From the NCBI RefSeq assembly GCF_902859825.1, contig NZ_CADIKB010000001.1, positions 496,001 through 560,000 on the forward strand: a DNA stretch of 64,000 nucleotides, written 5' to 3'. Positions 53,583-62,389 of the stretch are shown piece by piece. The stretch's first letter is position 1. Each line of letters begins with the position of its first letter. Under the pieces are notes generated by a model, which did not search any database, was not told where the DNA came from, and saw nothing but the letters and a program-made list of their open reading frames with translations. This DNA comes from Paraburkholderia phenoliruptrix. GTDB taxonomy: Bacteria > Pseudomonadota > Gammaproteobacteria > Burkholderiales > Burkholderiaceae. Both the position numbers and the translations under genes were made by a program.

Positions 53583-54545
53583 TTATCGGGTGCTCAGATG
53601 CCTGAACAGCTCGAACGCGATGGCCACGTCTTCGAGTCCCAGTCCGATGGAGCGGAAAAACGCGTGCTTCCGGTAGGAGGGCTTCGGCGCGGCGCCGGAC
53701 ACCAGCTCGGGCAGATCGCCCGCCACGTCGCGCGAATGCCAGCCGTGCGACGTGGCGGCCAGCTTCATTTCGCCTGCGCTCGCAGGGGTGGTTCGGCGGT
53801 AATCGCAGTACACGTCCATGTCGGGAAGCCATGCGGGCGGAATCTCGTGAGCGTTGGCGACGTTCGTGCTGATCGACGTGACGAGTGCGGGCTTGCGCAG
53901 CATGCCGTCGGCCAGCACGGGCGTGCCCGATGACGTGCAGAGGGCGACCACGTCGGCGTCGGCCACGCAGTCTTCGATGCGTGTAGAGAGGCTCACGCGT
54001 TCGTCGAGCGTGATGATCTGCCGGCGTTTTGTTTCGTTATCCTGCAGATCGCGCGAGAAAACACGAATGGCAGTCCAGGGTCTCAGCGACGCAAGATGAC
54101 GAATGTGTGCCTGCGCGACGGCGCCCGCGCCGACAATCGCCAGATTGCGCGCTTCGGGCGGCGCTAGCTGATCGACGGCGAGCGCGGTGGTGCCCGCAGT
54201 GCGCTCGATGGTGAGCAAACCCGCATCGCACCACATGAGCGGCTGGCCGTTTTGCATCGACATCAAGGCGGTCCACGCCGTGATGATCGGATTCGACGCG
54301 GTCACGATATAGGGCGACAACTTCGCGCCGAACACCTGAGCGTGCGCCATGGCGCCGAGGTAAGTGATGAAGTCGCCCGTACCGGCCGGAAAGAGCGTGA
54401 GGGTTTGCGGCGGCTGCACGGCCGCGTCGTTTGCAAGCCCGCGAAACATCTCTGTCAACGCAACCCGCACGTCCAGATGAGGTAGCGCGTGGCGAACCGT
54501 TTCCTCGTCGACGATCAGAGGAATTGCCTTGTTTGTCTTGCTCAT
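53583..54545 (-). CDS. Ornithine-cyclodeaminase/mu-crystallin family dehydrogenase, DauB-like
   Basis: 320 residues with the NAD-binding segment NLAIVGAGAVAQAHIRHLASLRP and the active-site neighbourhood FGAKLSPYIVTASNP. Members reduce imino acids or deaminate ornithine; DauB makes L-arginine from the imine formed by DauA. Because dauR and a DadA/DauA-like oxidase accompany it, a D-arginine or D-lysine role is inferred, though a ketimine reductase is possible. It is divergent from the binding-protein gene across a region with strong palindromes. Confidence 0.82.
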   Translation of the reverse strand: MSKTNKAIPLIVDEETVRHALPHLDVRVALTEMFRGLANDAAVQPPQTLTLFPAGTGDFITYLGAMAHAQVFGAKLSPYIVTASNPIITAWTALMSMQNGQPLMWCDAGLLTIERTAGTTALAVDQLAPPEARNLAIVGAGAVAQAHIRHLASLRPWTAIRVFSRDLQDNETKRRQIITLDERVSLSTRIEDCVADADVVALCTSSGTPVLADGMLRKPALVTSISTNVANAHEIPPAWLPDMDVYCDYRRTTPASAGEMKLAATSHGWHSRDVAGDLPELVSGAAPKPSYRKHAFFRSIGLGLEDVAIAFELFRHLSTR

Positions 54546-54600
54546 GTGCCTGCTCTCCGCAACGTTTGCCGTCTCCGGCGTCACGGTCATTCTAAGGTCA

Positions 54601-54663
54601 AAAAGTCCAGACTGGACTTTTATTTTTGAAAATCGCTTGCTTTTGTGGCTGTCCAGAATAGAC
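54601..54663. promoter_or_regulatory. Operator-like palindromes between dauB-like and binding-protein genes
   Basis: A perfect 9-3-9 dyad, AAAAGTCCA-GAC-TGGACTTTT (54601-54621), lies midway in the 237-base divergent gap. Its core GTCCAGACTGGAC recurs imperfectly as GTCCAGAATAGAC at 54651-54663, with a 46-base spacing. The sites are AT-flanked and placed to control both promoters. DauR is the likely ligand by proximity. Confidence 0.65.
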
Positions 54664-54782
54664 TGTTGTTCCAGAGAGGGCGCGAACGCGGGTTTCCCCG
54701 AGATTCGGGCGGCCTCTCAAGGCAGACAGGCAACGCTCTTTTGTGCCGCTGATTCGCGATCCCAAACAGACAGGGAACCATC

Positions 54783-55580
54783 ATGCTTCGTAAGCTCCAA
54801 CTCTCACTTTTCGTCGCCGCTGCTGTGGTCGCGTCCGTCGGGTCGGTCGGCACCGTCAGCGCCGAAACCCAGAACACCTTGCGCTTCGGCATCGAGGCGG
54901 CTTATCCGCCGTTCGAAAGCAAGTCCGCCACGGGCCAGCTGCAAGGCTTCGACGTGGACGTCGGCAATGCGGTGTGCGCGAAGATGGCGGTGAAATGCGA
55001 ATGGGTCGAAAACGCGTTCGACGGTCTGATTCCCGCGTTGCAGGCGCGTAAATTCGACGTCATCAACTCGGCGATGAACATCACCGCCAAGCGCAAGCAG
55101 ACCATCGACTTCACGCCGCCCATTTACGTGGTGCCGATCGTGATGGTGGCAAAGCGCGGCTCCGGCCTGATGCCGGACGTGAAGAGCCTGCAGGGCAAGC
55201 GCGTCGGCGTGCTGCAAGGTTCGTCGCAGGAAGACTTTTTGAAAGCGCATTGGGCGAACGCCGGCGTTTCCGTGGTCTCTTACGCGGATCAGGACCAGGT
55301 CTACACCGACCTCGTGGCGGGGCGGCTCGACGCCGCGGTCCAGGAAGCACAAACCGTCGAAGACGGCTTCCTGAAGAAGCCGGCGGGCCACGACTATGCG
55401 ATTGCCGGTCAGCCGCTCAGCGATCCGGCCACGCTCGGCGAAGGAACCGGCTTCGGCATGCGCAAGGGCGACAAGGCACTCGCGAAGAAAGTCGACGCGG
55501 CGCTCGACGCGCTGAAGAAAGACGGCACGCTAAGCGCGCTCTCGCAGAAGTACTTCAATCGCGACATCATCGCGAAGTAA
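54783..55580 (+). CDS. Amino-acid ABC transporter periplasmic binding protein
   Basis: 265 residues, signal peptide ending near VSAET (residue 28). Family 3 features are LRFGIEAAYPPFESKSATGQLQGFDVDVGNAVC, ALQARKFDVINSAMNIT and RVGVLQGSSQEDF. It probably binds a basic amino acid such as lysine, arginine or ornithine. No permease or ATPase gene lies alongside, so it must use components encoded elsewhere or lend specificity to an existing system. The start has CAGGGA upstream. Confidence 0.9.
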   Translation: MLRKLQLSLFVAAAVVASVGSVGTVSAETQNTLRFGIEAAYPPFESKSATGQLQGFDVDVGNAVCAKMAVKCEWVENAFDGLIPALQARKFDVINSAMNITAKRKQTIDFTPPIYVVPIVMVAKRGSGLMPDVKSLQGKRVGVLQGSSQEDFLKAHWANAGVSVVSYADQDQVYTDLVAGRLDAAVQEAQTVEDGFLKKPAGHDYAIAGQPLSDPATLGEGTGFGMRKGDKALAKKVDAALDALKKDGTLSALSQKYFNRDIIAK

Positions 55581-55685
55581 CGCATGGCGCGACCGGCGCG
55601 GACATTGCGCGCCGGCCGCCCATGTGCGCGTTGTGCGGATGTTCAATAGACGAGTCCGCTTTCACGGGGCAAGCAGAGCGAGCTT

Positions 55686-56927
55686 ATGGATTTCGATGTG
55701 ATCGTGCTGGGCGCCGGCATCGTCGGTGTGTCGGCTGCGCTGCATGTGCAGGCGCGGGGACGGCGCGTGGCGCTCGTCGACCGGCGCGCGCCCGGCGAGG
55801 AAACCAGTTTCGGCAACGCGGGCCTGATCGAGTCGTCGTCGGTCGTGCCTTACGCGTTTCCGCGCCATCTCGGCACGCTGCTGCGCTATGCGCGCAATCA
55901 GTCGACGGATCTTTACTGGGACTATCGCGCGTTGCCTTCTTTTGCGGGCTGGCTCGCGCGTTTCTGGTGGGAGTCGTCGCCCGAGCGGCTGATGAGCGCC
56001 GCGCACGACATGCTGCCGTTGATCCGTCACAGCGTCGCCGAGCACGATCTGCTGATCGCGCGCGCCGGTCTCGCGGAGCTGGCCGTCAGCAAGGGTTGGA
56101 TGGAGGCGTTTCGCACACCGAAGGAATTCGCACGCCATGCAGCCGCCGCCGAAGCTACCGCGCGAACGCATGGCCTGCATGTCGTCGCACTCGATAGAGC
56201 CGCGCTGGCGGCACAAGAGCCCGGTCTCGCAGACGGATTCTGCGGCGCGCTGCACTGGCAGGACCCAAAAAGCATCGTGAATCCCGGCGCGTTGACGAAA
56301 GGCTATGCGCGTCTCTTCGAGCATAACGGCGGCACGCTCCTGACCGGCGACGCGACGACTCTGCAACAAGAGGCGGGCGCATGGACGGTGCAGACGTCTT
56401 CCGGCCGGATCGGCGCAAAAGACGTGGTCGTGGCGCTCGGCCCATGGTCGGACAAGGTGTTCGAGCCGCTCGGCTACCGCATTCCGCTGCGCGCCAAACG
56501 CGGCTATCACATGCATTACCGGGCGACAAAGCCGATGCTCTCCATGCCCTACGTCGACTCGGAACAAGGCTACGTCGTGGCGCCGATGCAAGGGCGCTTG
56601 CGGCTTACCACGGGTGTAGAGATCGCGCGGCGCGAAGCGAAGCCTACCGGCGTCCAGCTCGAACGCGCCGAGCGCTCGGCAAAGCCGGTGTTCGGCCTGG
56701 GCGAGCGGCTCGACGCGAACCCGTGGCTCGGCTTGCGCCCCTGCACGCCCGACATGCGGCCCATCATCGGGCGCGCGCCGCGGCACCGGGGACTGTGGTT
56801 CTCATTCGGCCACAACCATCATGGCTTGACGCTCGGCCCGGTAAGCGGGCGGCTCCTCGCGGAGATGATGACGGGTGAAGAGCCTTTCGTCGATGCGCGT
56901 CCGTTCCGGCCCGAGCGGTTCGCCTGA
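55686..56927 (+). CDS. FAD-dependent D-amino-acid dehydrogenase (DadA/DauA-like)
   Basis: 413 residues. The FAD motif VLGAGIVGVSAAL starts at residue 6, the DadA-type GEETSFGNAGLIESSSVVPYA follows, and the C-terminal FSFGHNHHGLTLGPVSGRLLAEMM completes the DAO family. It oxidises D-amino acids to imino acids, feeding electrons to quinones or oxygen. With the binding protein upstream (105-base gap) and the DauB-like enzyme it can form an import, racemising oxidation and reduction route. Exact substrate is not determined. Confidence 0.87.
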   Translation: MDFDVIVLGAGIVGVSAALHVQARGRRVALVDRRAPGEETSFGNAGLIESSSVVPYAFPRHLGTLLRYARNQSTDLYWDYRALPSFAGWLARFWWESSPERLMSAAHDMLPLIRHSVAEHDLLIARAGLAELAVSKGWMEAFRTPKEFARHAAAAEATARTHGLHVVALDRAALAAQEPGLADGFCGALHWQDPKSIVNPGALTKGYARLFEHNGGTLLTGDATTLQQEAGAWTVQTSSGRIGAKDVVVALGPWSDKVFEPLGYRIPLRAKRGYHMHYRATKPMLSMPYVDSEQGYVVAPMQGRLRLTTGVEIARREAKPTGVQLERAERSAKPVFGLGERLDANPWLGLRPCTPDMRPIIGRAPRHRGLWFSFGHNHHGLTLGPVSGRLLAEMMTGEEPFVDARPFRPERFA

Positions 56928-56951
56928 GCGTGGCCTGCGCTTGCGTGCCGG

Positions 56952-57872
56952 CTACGGTGGGACAAGTCCCGCGACCCGCCGCAGCACCTTCATGGGACCG
57001 AGCTTGCGGATGGTCTGCATCTGCATGTCGTTGCGAACGAAGAGCGAGCCCGCAAAACCCAGCGCGTTGACTGCAATGCCTTCTGTTCGTTCGACGCAGC
57101 GCGGCACGATCATCATCCAGCGCGTCGTCACGAGCAGGTTGTAGGGCGCGGATTGGCGCGCTTGCCCGTTCACCTCCACGGCGTGCAAACCGGCGGCATC
57201 GAGTAGATGCTGGTACGTGTGCAATGCACGGTCCGCCAGTTGCTGCGGGTTGTCTGCGAGCTTCGCATCGAGGCTCGCGAATGCGTGCGGAAAGCCGAGT
57301 CCTGGCACGGTGCATAGGCTGCCGTCGCTGGATGCGGCCGCCAGCAACGGCTCGATCGGCAGATGAGAGGCGCTTTCGTCGAGCGGCAGCGGCACGATCT
57401 GCAGATGCTTGTGAGGCTGACTCGCGCCGGCCGCCGGTCCGCCGTTGTAGAAACCGAGGCTCTCGAACTGCGTCATGCAATCGAACAGTGCGCGAAAATC
57501 CGCCAGATCGAGCAGGTTCTCCTGCAACTCGAAGCGGCGCGTCACGACCAGCAGATGGTGGTCGATCACATTGAACTTATTCAGCAGGACAAGGTGCGTG
57601 TCCGAGATATCGGCGACGAACAAGTCCGGCTCATAGGGCAGGAAGGGGTTGACCGCGCGACGGCTGGCCGGGTCCTTCTTGCGTTGCCGGGCGTCCTCGT
57701 CCTTGCGTTCCAGACTCGACACCTGGCGGATGAGGAAACGCACGCCGCCGTCTTCGATCGTCGTGCGCACGGTTTGTATGGGGTGCAGCGCGCCGCAGGC
57801 CAACGCATGCTGCGTCTGGCGCACGACGGCAGGCCACAAGGTGCCGGACGATTCGCGAGGGGGCGTAGTCAT
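56952..57872 (-). CDS. ATP adenylyltransferase (Ap4A phosphorylase) family protein
   Basis: 306 residues. The HIT-like catalytic motif is GASQPHKHLQIVPLP; FVADISDTHLVLLNKFNVIDHHLLVVTR and a C-terminal SAPYNLLVTTRWMMIVPR match the Apa1/Apa2-type family. It would phosphorolyse diadenosine tetraphosphate to ATP plus ADP. It converges with the oxidase gene (24-base gap). The start at 57872 was chosen from the family N-terminus; a longer upstream frame appears non-coding. Confidence 0.85.
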   Translation of the reverse strand: MTTPPRESSGTLWPAVVRQTQHALACGALHPIQTVRTTIEDGGVRFLIRQVSSLERKDEDARQRKKDPASRRAVNPFLPYEPDLFVADISDTHLVLLNKFNVIDHHLLVVTRRFELQENLLDLADFRALFDCMTQFESLGFYNGGPAAGASQPHKHLQIVPLPLDESASHLPIEPLLAAASSDGSLCTVPGLGFPHAFASLDAKLADNPQQLADRALHTYQHLLDAAGLHAVEVNGQARQSAPYNLLVTTRWMMIVPRCVERTEGIAVNALGFAGSLFVRNDMQMQTIRKLGPMKVLRRVAGLVPP

Positions 57873-57985
57873 CGGAATGGGCGGCTTCGGGTTGGCGCGA
57901 GAGACAGCTTCCTTTATACACTCGCGGCCGCGTGCATGCGCGACGTGTCGTGCAACGCACCGTGCGACTTCACCCTGGCGGTGGC

Positions 57986-58837
57986 CTAGCGCCTCAGTTC
58001 GGCGATGATTTTCTCCGCGAGAAAGTCGCACGGCGGGCGCTTGGATGCCGTGCTTCGCGCGAGCACCACTTCGAGCGCGGCGATTTCGGGTAAGCCCTGC
58101 GCCTGGCCGAGCAGGGCGAAATGCGCGGGCACTGCGCATTGGGCGAGCGGAACCACGGCAAGGCCCGCCTCGGCCATGGACACGAGACCCATCAAGCTCG
58201 GGCTTTCATACGACGTGCGATAACTGATTCCAGCCTGTTCGAGGCTGCGAATCGCGTTCTCGCGCGCGACGCTGCCCGGCAAAAACACCGCAATCGGCAG
58301 AGGTCTTTCCCGCCAGATGTCGTGCGCGCTCGGCGATGCGGCCCACACCATGGGTTCGAGCCGCAGGAACTCGCCCGCCAGACCCTTCACGCGCGTCGCG
58401 CACACCAGATCGACGGAACCGTCTTTCACCATCGGCGCAAGCGCCACGCTCGGCAGGCCCACCACGCGAATCTCCACCTTCGGATAGGTCGCGGAAAATT
58501 TCTTGAGGATGGGCGGCAGCAGCGAGGACGCGTAGTCGTCCGGCACGCCGATGCTCACGCGGCCGGTCACGTCGGGCCGCACCACGGCGGCCCACGCCTC
58601 GTCGCGCAAGGCCAGCATGCGGCGCGCGTAGGCGAGCAGCACTTCGCCGTCCTGGGTCGGCACCACGCTTCTGGGCTTGCGGACGAAGAGCGGCTTGCCG
58701 AGCGCGGCCTCGAGCGTCTTGATCTGCATGCTCACCGCTGACTGCGAGCGGTGCACGAGCTCCGCCGCACGGCTGATATTGCCGGCGTCCGCCACGGCGA
58801 CGATCATCGCCATCACGTCGAGGTCAAGGGCTTTCAA
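57986..58837 (-). CDS. LysR-type transcriptional regulator
   Basis: 283 residues. The winged helix DNA-binding part is LDLDVMAMIVAVADAGNISRAAELVHRSQSAVSMQIKTLE, followed by an effector domain starting GRVSIGVPDDYASSLLPPILKKF. It is divergent from the alpha/beta hydrolase gene across 94 bases, the normal arrangement for a LysR regulator and its target. The inducer is unknown. Confidence 0.9.
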   Translation of the reverse strand: MKALDLDVMAMIVAVADAGNISRAAELVHRSQSAVSMQIKTLEAALGKPLFVRKPRSVVPTQDGEVLLAYARRMLALRDEAWAAVVRPDVTGRVSIGVPDDYASSLLPPILKKFSATYPKVEIRVVGLPSVALAPMVKDGSVDLVCATRVKGLAGEFLRLEPMVWAASPSAHDIWRERPLPIAVFLPGSVARENAIRSLEQAGISYRTSYESPSLMGLVSMAEAGLAVVPLAQCAVPAHFALLGQAQGLPEIAALEVVLARSTASKRPPCDFLAEKIIAELRR

Positions 58838-58931
58838 TACTTGGTATCAGAAAAGTTGATGGATTCCATCAATATTACGCGATTTTCTTAAATCTTGACG
58901 TGCGGCATAGTGCTGGCAAAGGAGCCCGTGT

Positions 58932-59783
58932 ATGAACGCCCGAACCGATTTCTCCCTGCTTGCCGTGCCCGACCTCTCGTTTGCGACGATTGCCTCGGGC
59001 ATTTGCGTGCCGTACGTCGAGTGCGGAGAGGGCGAGCCGCTCGTGTTCGTGCACGGCTCGCTGTGTGACTACCGCTACTGGAGCGCGCAGACGGCGGCCC
59101 TGTCGGCGCATTTTCGCTGCATCTCGGTGAGCCTGAGCCATTATTGGCCGGCGGGCGAGGCCTGCATTCAGGGCGAATTCGGCTGGCAGACGCACGTCGC
59201 CGAACTGGCCGAGTTCATCGAGGCGCTCGGCGTCGCGCCCGTCCATCTGGTGGGGCATTCGCGCGGCGGTTGCGTCGCGTTTCATGTGGCGCGCGAGCAT
59301 CCGCGTCTCGTGAAGACGCTGACGCTTGCCGACCCGGGCGGGCCGTTGCAGCTGGACGGCATGCCCGAGGCCGCGCTGCCCGCGGCGACGAATGCGCTGC
59401 GCGCGCGGGTGGCCGAGCTGATCGAAACCGGCGAGATCGACGCGGGACTCGAACTGTTCGTCGACTCGGTGAGTGCGCCGGGCTCGTGGCGCAAGAGTTC
59501 GGTCGCCTTTCGCACCATGGCCGCGGACAACGCCGCGACCTTGCCGAAGCAGTTTCGCGACCCGTTGCCGGCTTATTCGCGCGAGGCTGCACGCGGCGTG
59601 AAATGCCGAACGCTGCTGATCGAAGGGCAGCGCAGCCCTCGTATGTTCCGCAACAATGTCGAGAAACTTGCTGAGTGGATCGACTACGCGGACAGGCAGA
59701 CCATCGCGGGGGCGTCACACGGCATGAATGTGTCGAACGCGGGCGCCTTTAACCGGCTCGTCCAGTCGTTTGCGAGCTTCTGA
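58932..59783 (+). CDS. Alpha/beta hydrolase
   Basis: 283 residues. VFVHGSLCDYRYW supplies the oxyanion region, the nucleophile elbow is LVGHSRGG with Ser110, and the catalytic histidine is probably in GASHGMN near the C-terminus. It resembles general esterase/hydrolases and no substrate can be named. An AGGAG site precedes the ATG. Divergence from the LysR gene suggests it is regulated by it. Confidence 0.88.
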   Translation: MNARTDFSLLAVPDLSFATIASGICVPYVECGEGEPLVFVHGSLCDYRYWSAQTAALSAHFRCISVSLSHYWPAGEACIQGEFGWQTHVAELAEFIEALGVAPVHLVGHSRGGCVAFHVAREHPRLVKTLTLADPGGPLQLDGMPEAALPAATNALRARVAELIETGEIDAGLELFVDSVSAPGSWRKSSVAFRTMAADNAATLPKQFRDPLPAYSREAARGVKCRTLLIEGQRSPRMFRNNVEKLAEWIDYADRQTIAGASHGMNVSNAGAFNRLVQSFASF

Positions 59784-59851
59784 GGGGGCCGTCGCAGCGC
59801 TGAGCTGCGTGTCGCGAGCGCCGCGCCACATAGGCGCCGCGCACATACAGG

Positions 59852-61078
59852 TCAAAGACTTCTCGCGCCGGCTGCCCCGGCGCGCGGCCTCGTGGTGAGA
59901 AACCGGCCGCGAATCCAGTCTCTTAACGGCGCGACGAGCCGCTCCTGGAAGTACACCGCCGCGACCACGGTGCCGATCAGATAGAGCGGATACGTCGCCA
60001 TGCTCGGCACGACTTCCTTCGAAGCCGCGACGCACTCGGAGAAGTGCGAAGCGCACCACAGCGGCGACTTGCCAATGGAGAGCAGCTTCAACACCTTCAT
60101 CATGACCAGAAAGACGGGGACATGAATCGCGAAGAGCGAAAGCGCCGAATTGCCGAGGCGCGTGGCCAGCGCCGCGAAGCGTGATGGCACGGTCAGCCCG
60201 GCGAAGACGATCACGAGCAGCACTTCTCCCGGCATCAACGCGCCGTTGTGAACCACGTAACGCGTACTCATCGATCCATGCGTCTCGAGCCATGCGGCGA
60301 CCGCGAACGAGGCCGCAAAAACAAGCAATGCTGCAAAGATCCTCGCACGGCTCTCGTATATCGCGTTCAACTGCCCCTCGCGAAAGAGTCCATACACGAC
60401 GATACCGACCAGAAACTCGGGCAGCCGCAGCACCGGATTGCGCGTGATGAAGCCGACCGCAGCGGGGCTGTACCAGTGCATCAGAGTCGCGGCGACAGGC
60501 GGAACGAGGTAGAGCACCCACAGCACCACGACGAGCCGGTACTTGTTCCTGGCTCGAAGCAGCCGCGGCGCGACGAACGGAAACGCCAGATAGAAAAAGA
60601 ACAGGGTGGCAAGCGACCACGACGGCGGATTCACCGACCCATAGAGCGGATACCACACTTGCAGCAGAAACAGATTCAGCACGAAATTCACGGCGGTTTC
60701 TGTGGTGCCTAGGGTGACGAAATGCTCGGCATCGTCGAGCGACATCACGGCGAACTGCTGGAACCCCCGCGTGCCGACCACCGACACGAGAAGCACCAGT
60801 ACCAGCGCGATCAGATGCACGGGGTACAGGTTCGACAGGCGCTTCACGAAGAATTCACGTGTGCCGCCTCGCAGTTCCGTCGTGCGTCCAAAGTAGACGT
60901 GCGCAAGAATGAAGCCCGACAGGATGAAGAACGAACTGGTGGCGAACCCGCCAAGATTGGCGAGTTCCACCAGCGGCAGCGTCGTGTACTGCGGATACTG
61001 ATGTATCGAGTGAAAGACCATCAGATAAACGGCGAGTGCGAAACGAAGCACATCGAGGCCAACGAACTTGTTCATCAT
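59852..61078 (-). CDS. Acyltransferase 3 (OafA/YrhL-like) integral membrane protein
   Basis: 408 residues with about ten membrane helices. The family start GLDVLRFALAVYLMVFHSIHQY carries the conserved His in MVFHS, followed by TSSFFILSGFILA and FFVKRLSNLYPVHL. Such enzymes O-acetylate cell-surface glycans or small molecules. It lies 45 bases downstream of the glycosyltransferase gene on the same strand, so a surface-polysaccharide modification role is likely. A second ATG (61075) is an equivalent start. Confidence 0.92.
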   Translation of the reverse strand: MMNKFVGLDVLRFALAVYLMVFHSIHQYPQYTTLPLVELANLGGFATSSFFILSGFILAHVYFGRTTELRGGTREFFVKRLSNLYPVHLIALVLVLLVSVVGTRGFQQFAVMSLDDAEHFVTLGTTETAVNFVLNLFLLQVWYPLYGSVNPPSWSLATLFFFYLAFPFVAPRLLRARNKYRLVVVLWVLYLVPPVAATLMHWYSPAAVGFITRNPVLRLPEFLVGIVVYGLFREGQLNAIYESRARIFAALLVFAASFAVAAWLETHGSMSTRYVVHNGALMPGEVLLVIVFAGLTVPSRFAALATRLGNSALSLFAIHVPVFLVMMKVLKLLSIGKSPLWCASHFSECVAASKEVVPSMATYPLYLIGTVVAAVYFQERLVAPLRDWIRGRFLTTRPRAGAAGARSL

Positions 61079-61123
61079 GTGGTCCAGGCAAGATGGGTTG
61101 CGCCGAAGTCGAGTGAAACGCCT

Positions 61124-62125
61124 CTACAGGCGACGCCGGGCAAGCGGGTTGGCAATATAGCGAACGGCGAAATCGGAGAGCGCGGAAAAAGGCAGAAGGC
61201 AAAGACTCGACAGGGCGAGCGTGCCGATCTTCTTCTTGTAACTCCAGAACGGGTTGGCAACGATGGAGCGGAAGTAGCTGTGCGACTGGCGGCTCACCCA
61301 GCGCCAGCGCTTCGTGAACGGCGCCTGATAAATGGCGGAACAGAAGTACGATTTCTCGAGCGAGAAGTCATAGAACGACATGGGCAATTCGATTCCCAAA
61401 CGCGCACGCGCCATTTGCCGCAGGATCGCCCAACGCTTCGTCAACGCCTTCGGCGCTTTGTCGTTGCTTTCCGAGTTGGCGAAATCGATGCCCGAATTTT
61501 CGGTGCGATGTACGCGATACGCGCCGAGCGATTCGGGAATCGTCGCAACGGTCCCGAGCAGCGCGACGCCGTAGATCGCATAGAAGTCCGCACCGTAGCG
61601 ATTGATCTCGGCTTCCGGCACCGGAAAAATTCGCCTTAATGCACTGGTCCGATAGGCGTTGCCCGAAGCCGGCGGCGACGGATAGAGCCAGCCCTGGCGC
61701 AACGGTCCGCCGCAGTCGCATGGAGCCGCCGAATGCGGCACATACGTGCCCGAAGGCTTGCCTGAAGGATCGATCACGTCGAGCCGGAATTGGACCTTGA
61801 CGAAGCTGCCGGTTTCAAACACGCGCATGACTTTCGAAACCGCATGCGCATACAGCAGATCGTCGGAATCGAGCAGCATGACGAATTCCGTGTCGATCAT
61901 ATTGACCGCGTCGTTATAGGCGGAGACCTGACCTCCATTCTGCTTGTAAAGCGCCTTAATGCGGGAGCCGTAACTTTCTATGATTTCGCGGGAGTCGTCT
62001 GTCGATCCGTCGTCGATTACGAGCACCTGGGTTGCTGGATAGTCCTGGGCAAGCGCCGAGTCGATTGCCCCGGCCAGAAATCGGCCGTAGTTGTAATTGC
62101 AGATGACGATTGTCACGTTTTGCAT
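61124..62125 (-). CDS. Glycosyltransferase family 2
   Basis: 333 residues. The GT-A fold begins MQNVTIVICNYNYGRFLAGAIDSALAQ, with VLVIDDGSTDDSREII and the metal-binding FVMLLDSDDLLY. It transfers a sugar from a nucleotide donor to a glycan. A hydrophobic C-terminal part (FWSYKKKIGTLALSSLCLLPFSALSDF) suggests membrane attachment. It is upstream of the acyltransferase and 264 bases from the TupA-like gene. Confidence 0.92.
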   Translation of the reverse strand: MQNVTIVICNYNYGRFLAGAIDSALAQDYPATQVLVIDDGSTDDSREIIESYGSRIKALYKQNGGQVSAYNDAVNMIDTEFVMLLDSDDLLYAHAVSKVMRVFETGSFVKVQFRLDVIDPSGKPSGTYVPHSAAPCDCGGPLRQGWLYPSPPASGNAYRTSALRRIFPVPEAEINRYGADFYAIYGVALLGTVATIPESLGAYRVHRTENSGIDFANSESNDKAPKALTKRWAILRQMARARLGIELPMSFYDFSLEKSYFCSAIYQAPFTKRWRWVSRQSHSYFRSIVANPFWSYKKKIGTLALSSLCLLPFSALSDFAVRYIANPLARRRL

Positions 62126-62389
62126 TTGTCTTCACCACTGTCGTGAACCACGACCGCTGCGCACGGGCGACAATCGCCCGCATCAGCGCATCCGGTCGCA
62201 TGGGCCTCTGTCGAACTAGCACAAATCAATTTACCGTTCCGTTGGTTGCGTCGCCAACAAACCGTCATGCGATATGTGCGGTCGATAACACAGCTTTCTG
62301 CGCTCGCGCATGCTTCGGTAAAGCAGGGAATAAACCCTGCTGCGCCGAGTGAAAGAGGTGACAAACTTGCCGGAAAAAATCGGCAAGCG
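62126..62389. other. Spacer between TupA-like and glycosyltransferase genes
   Basis: 264 bases with no supported gene. It holds CTTGCCG...CGGCAAG (62366-62387), a perfect 7-bp stem just after the TupA-like stop codon with a T-rich loop on the transcribed strand. This may end or stabilise the TupA-like transcript. The remainder, slightly AT-rich, probably includes the glycosyltransferase promoter. Confidence 0.4.
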
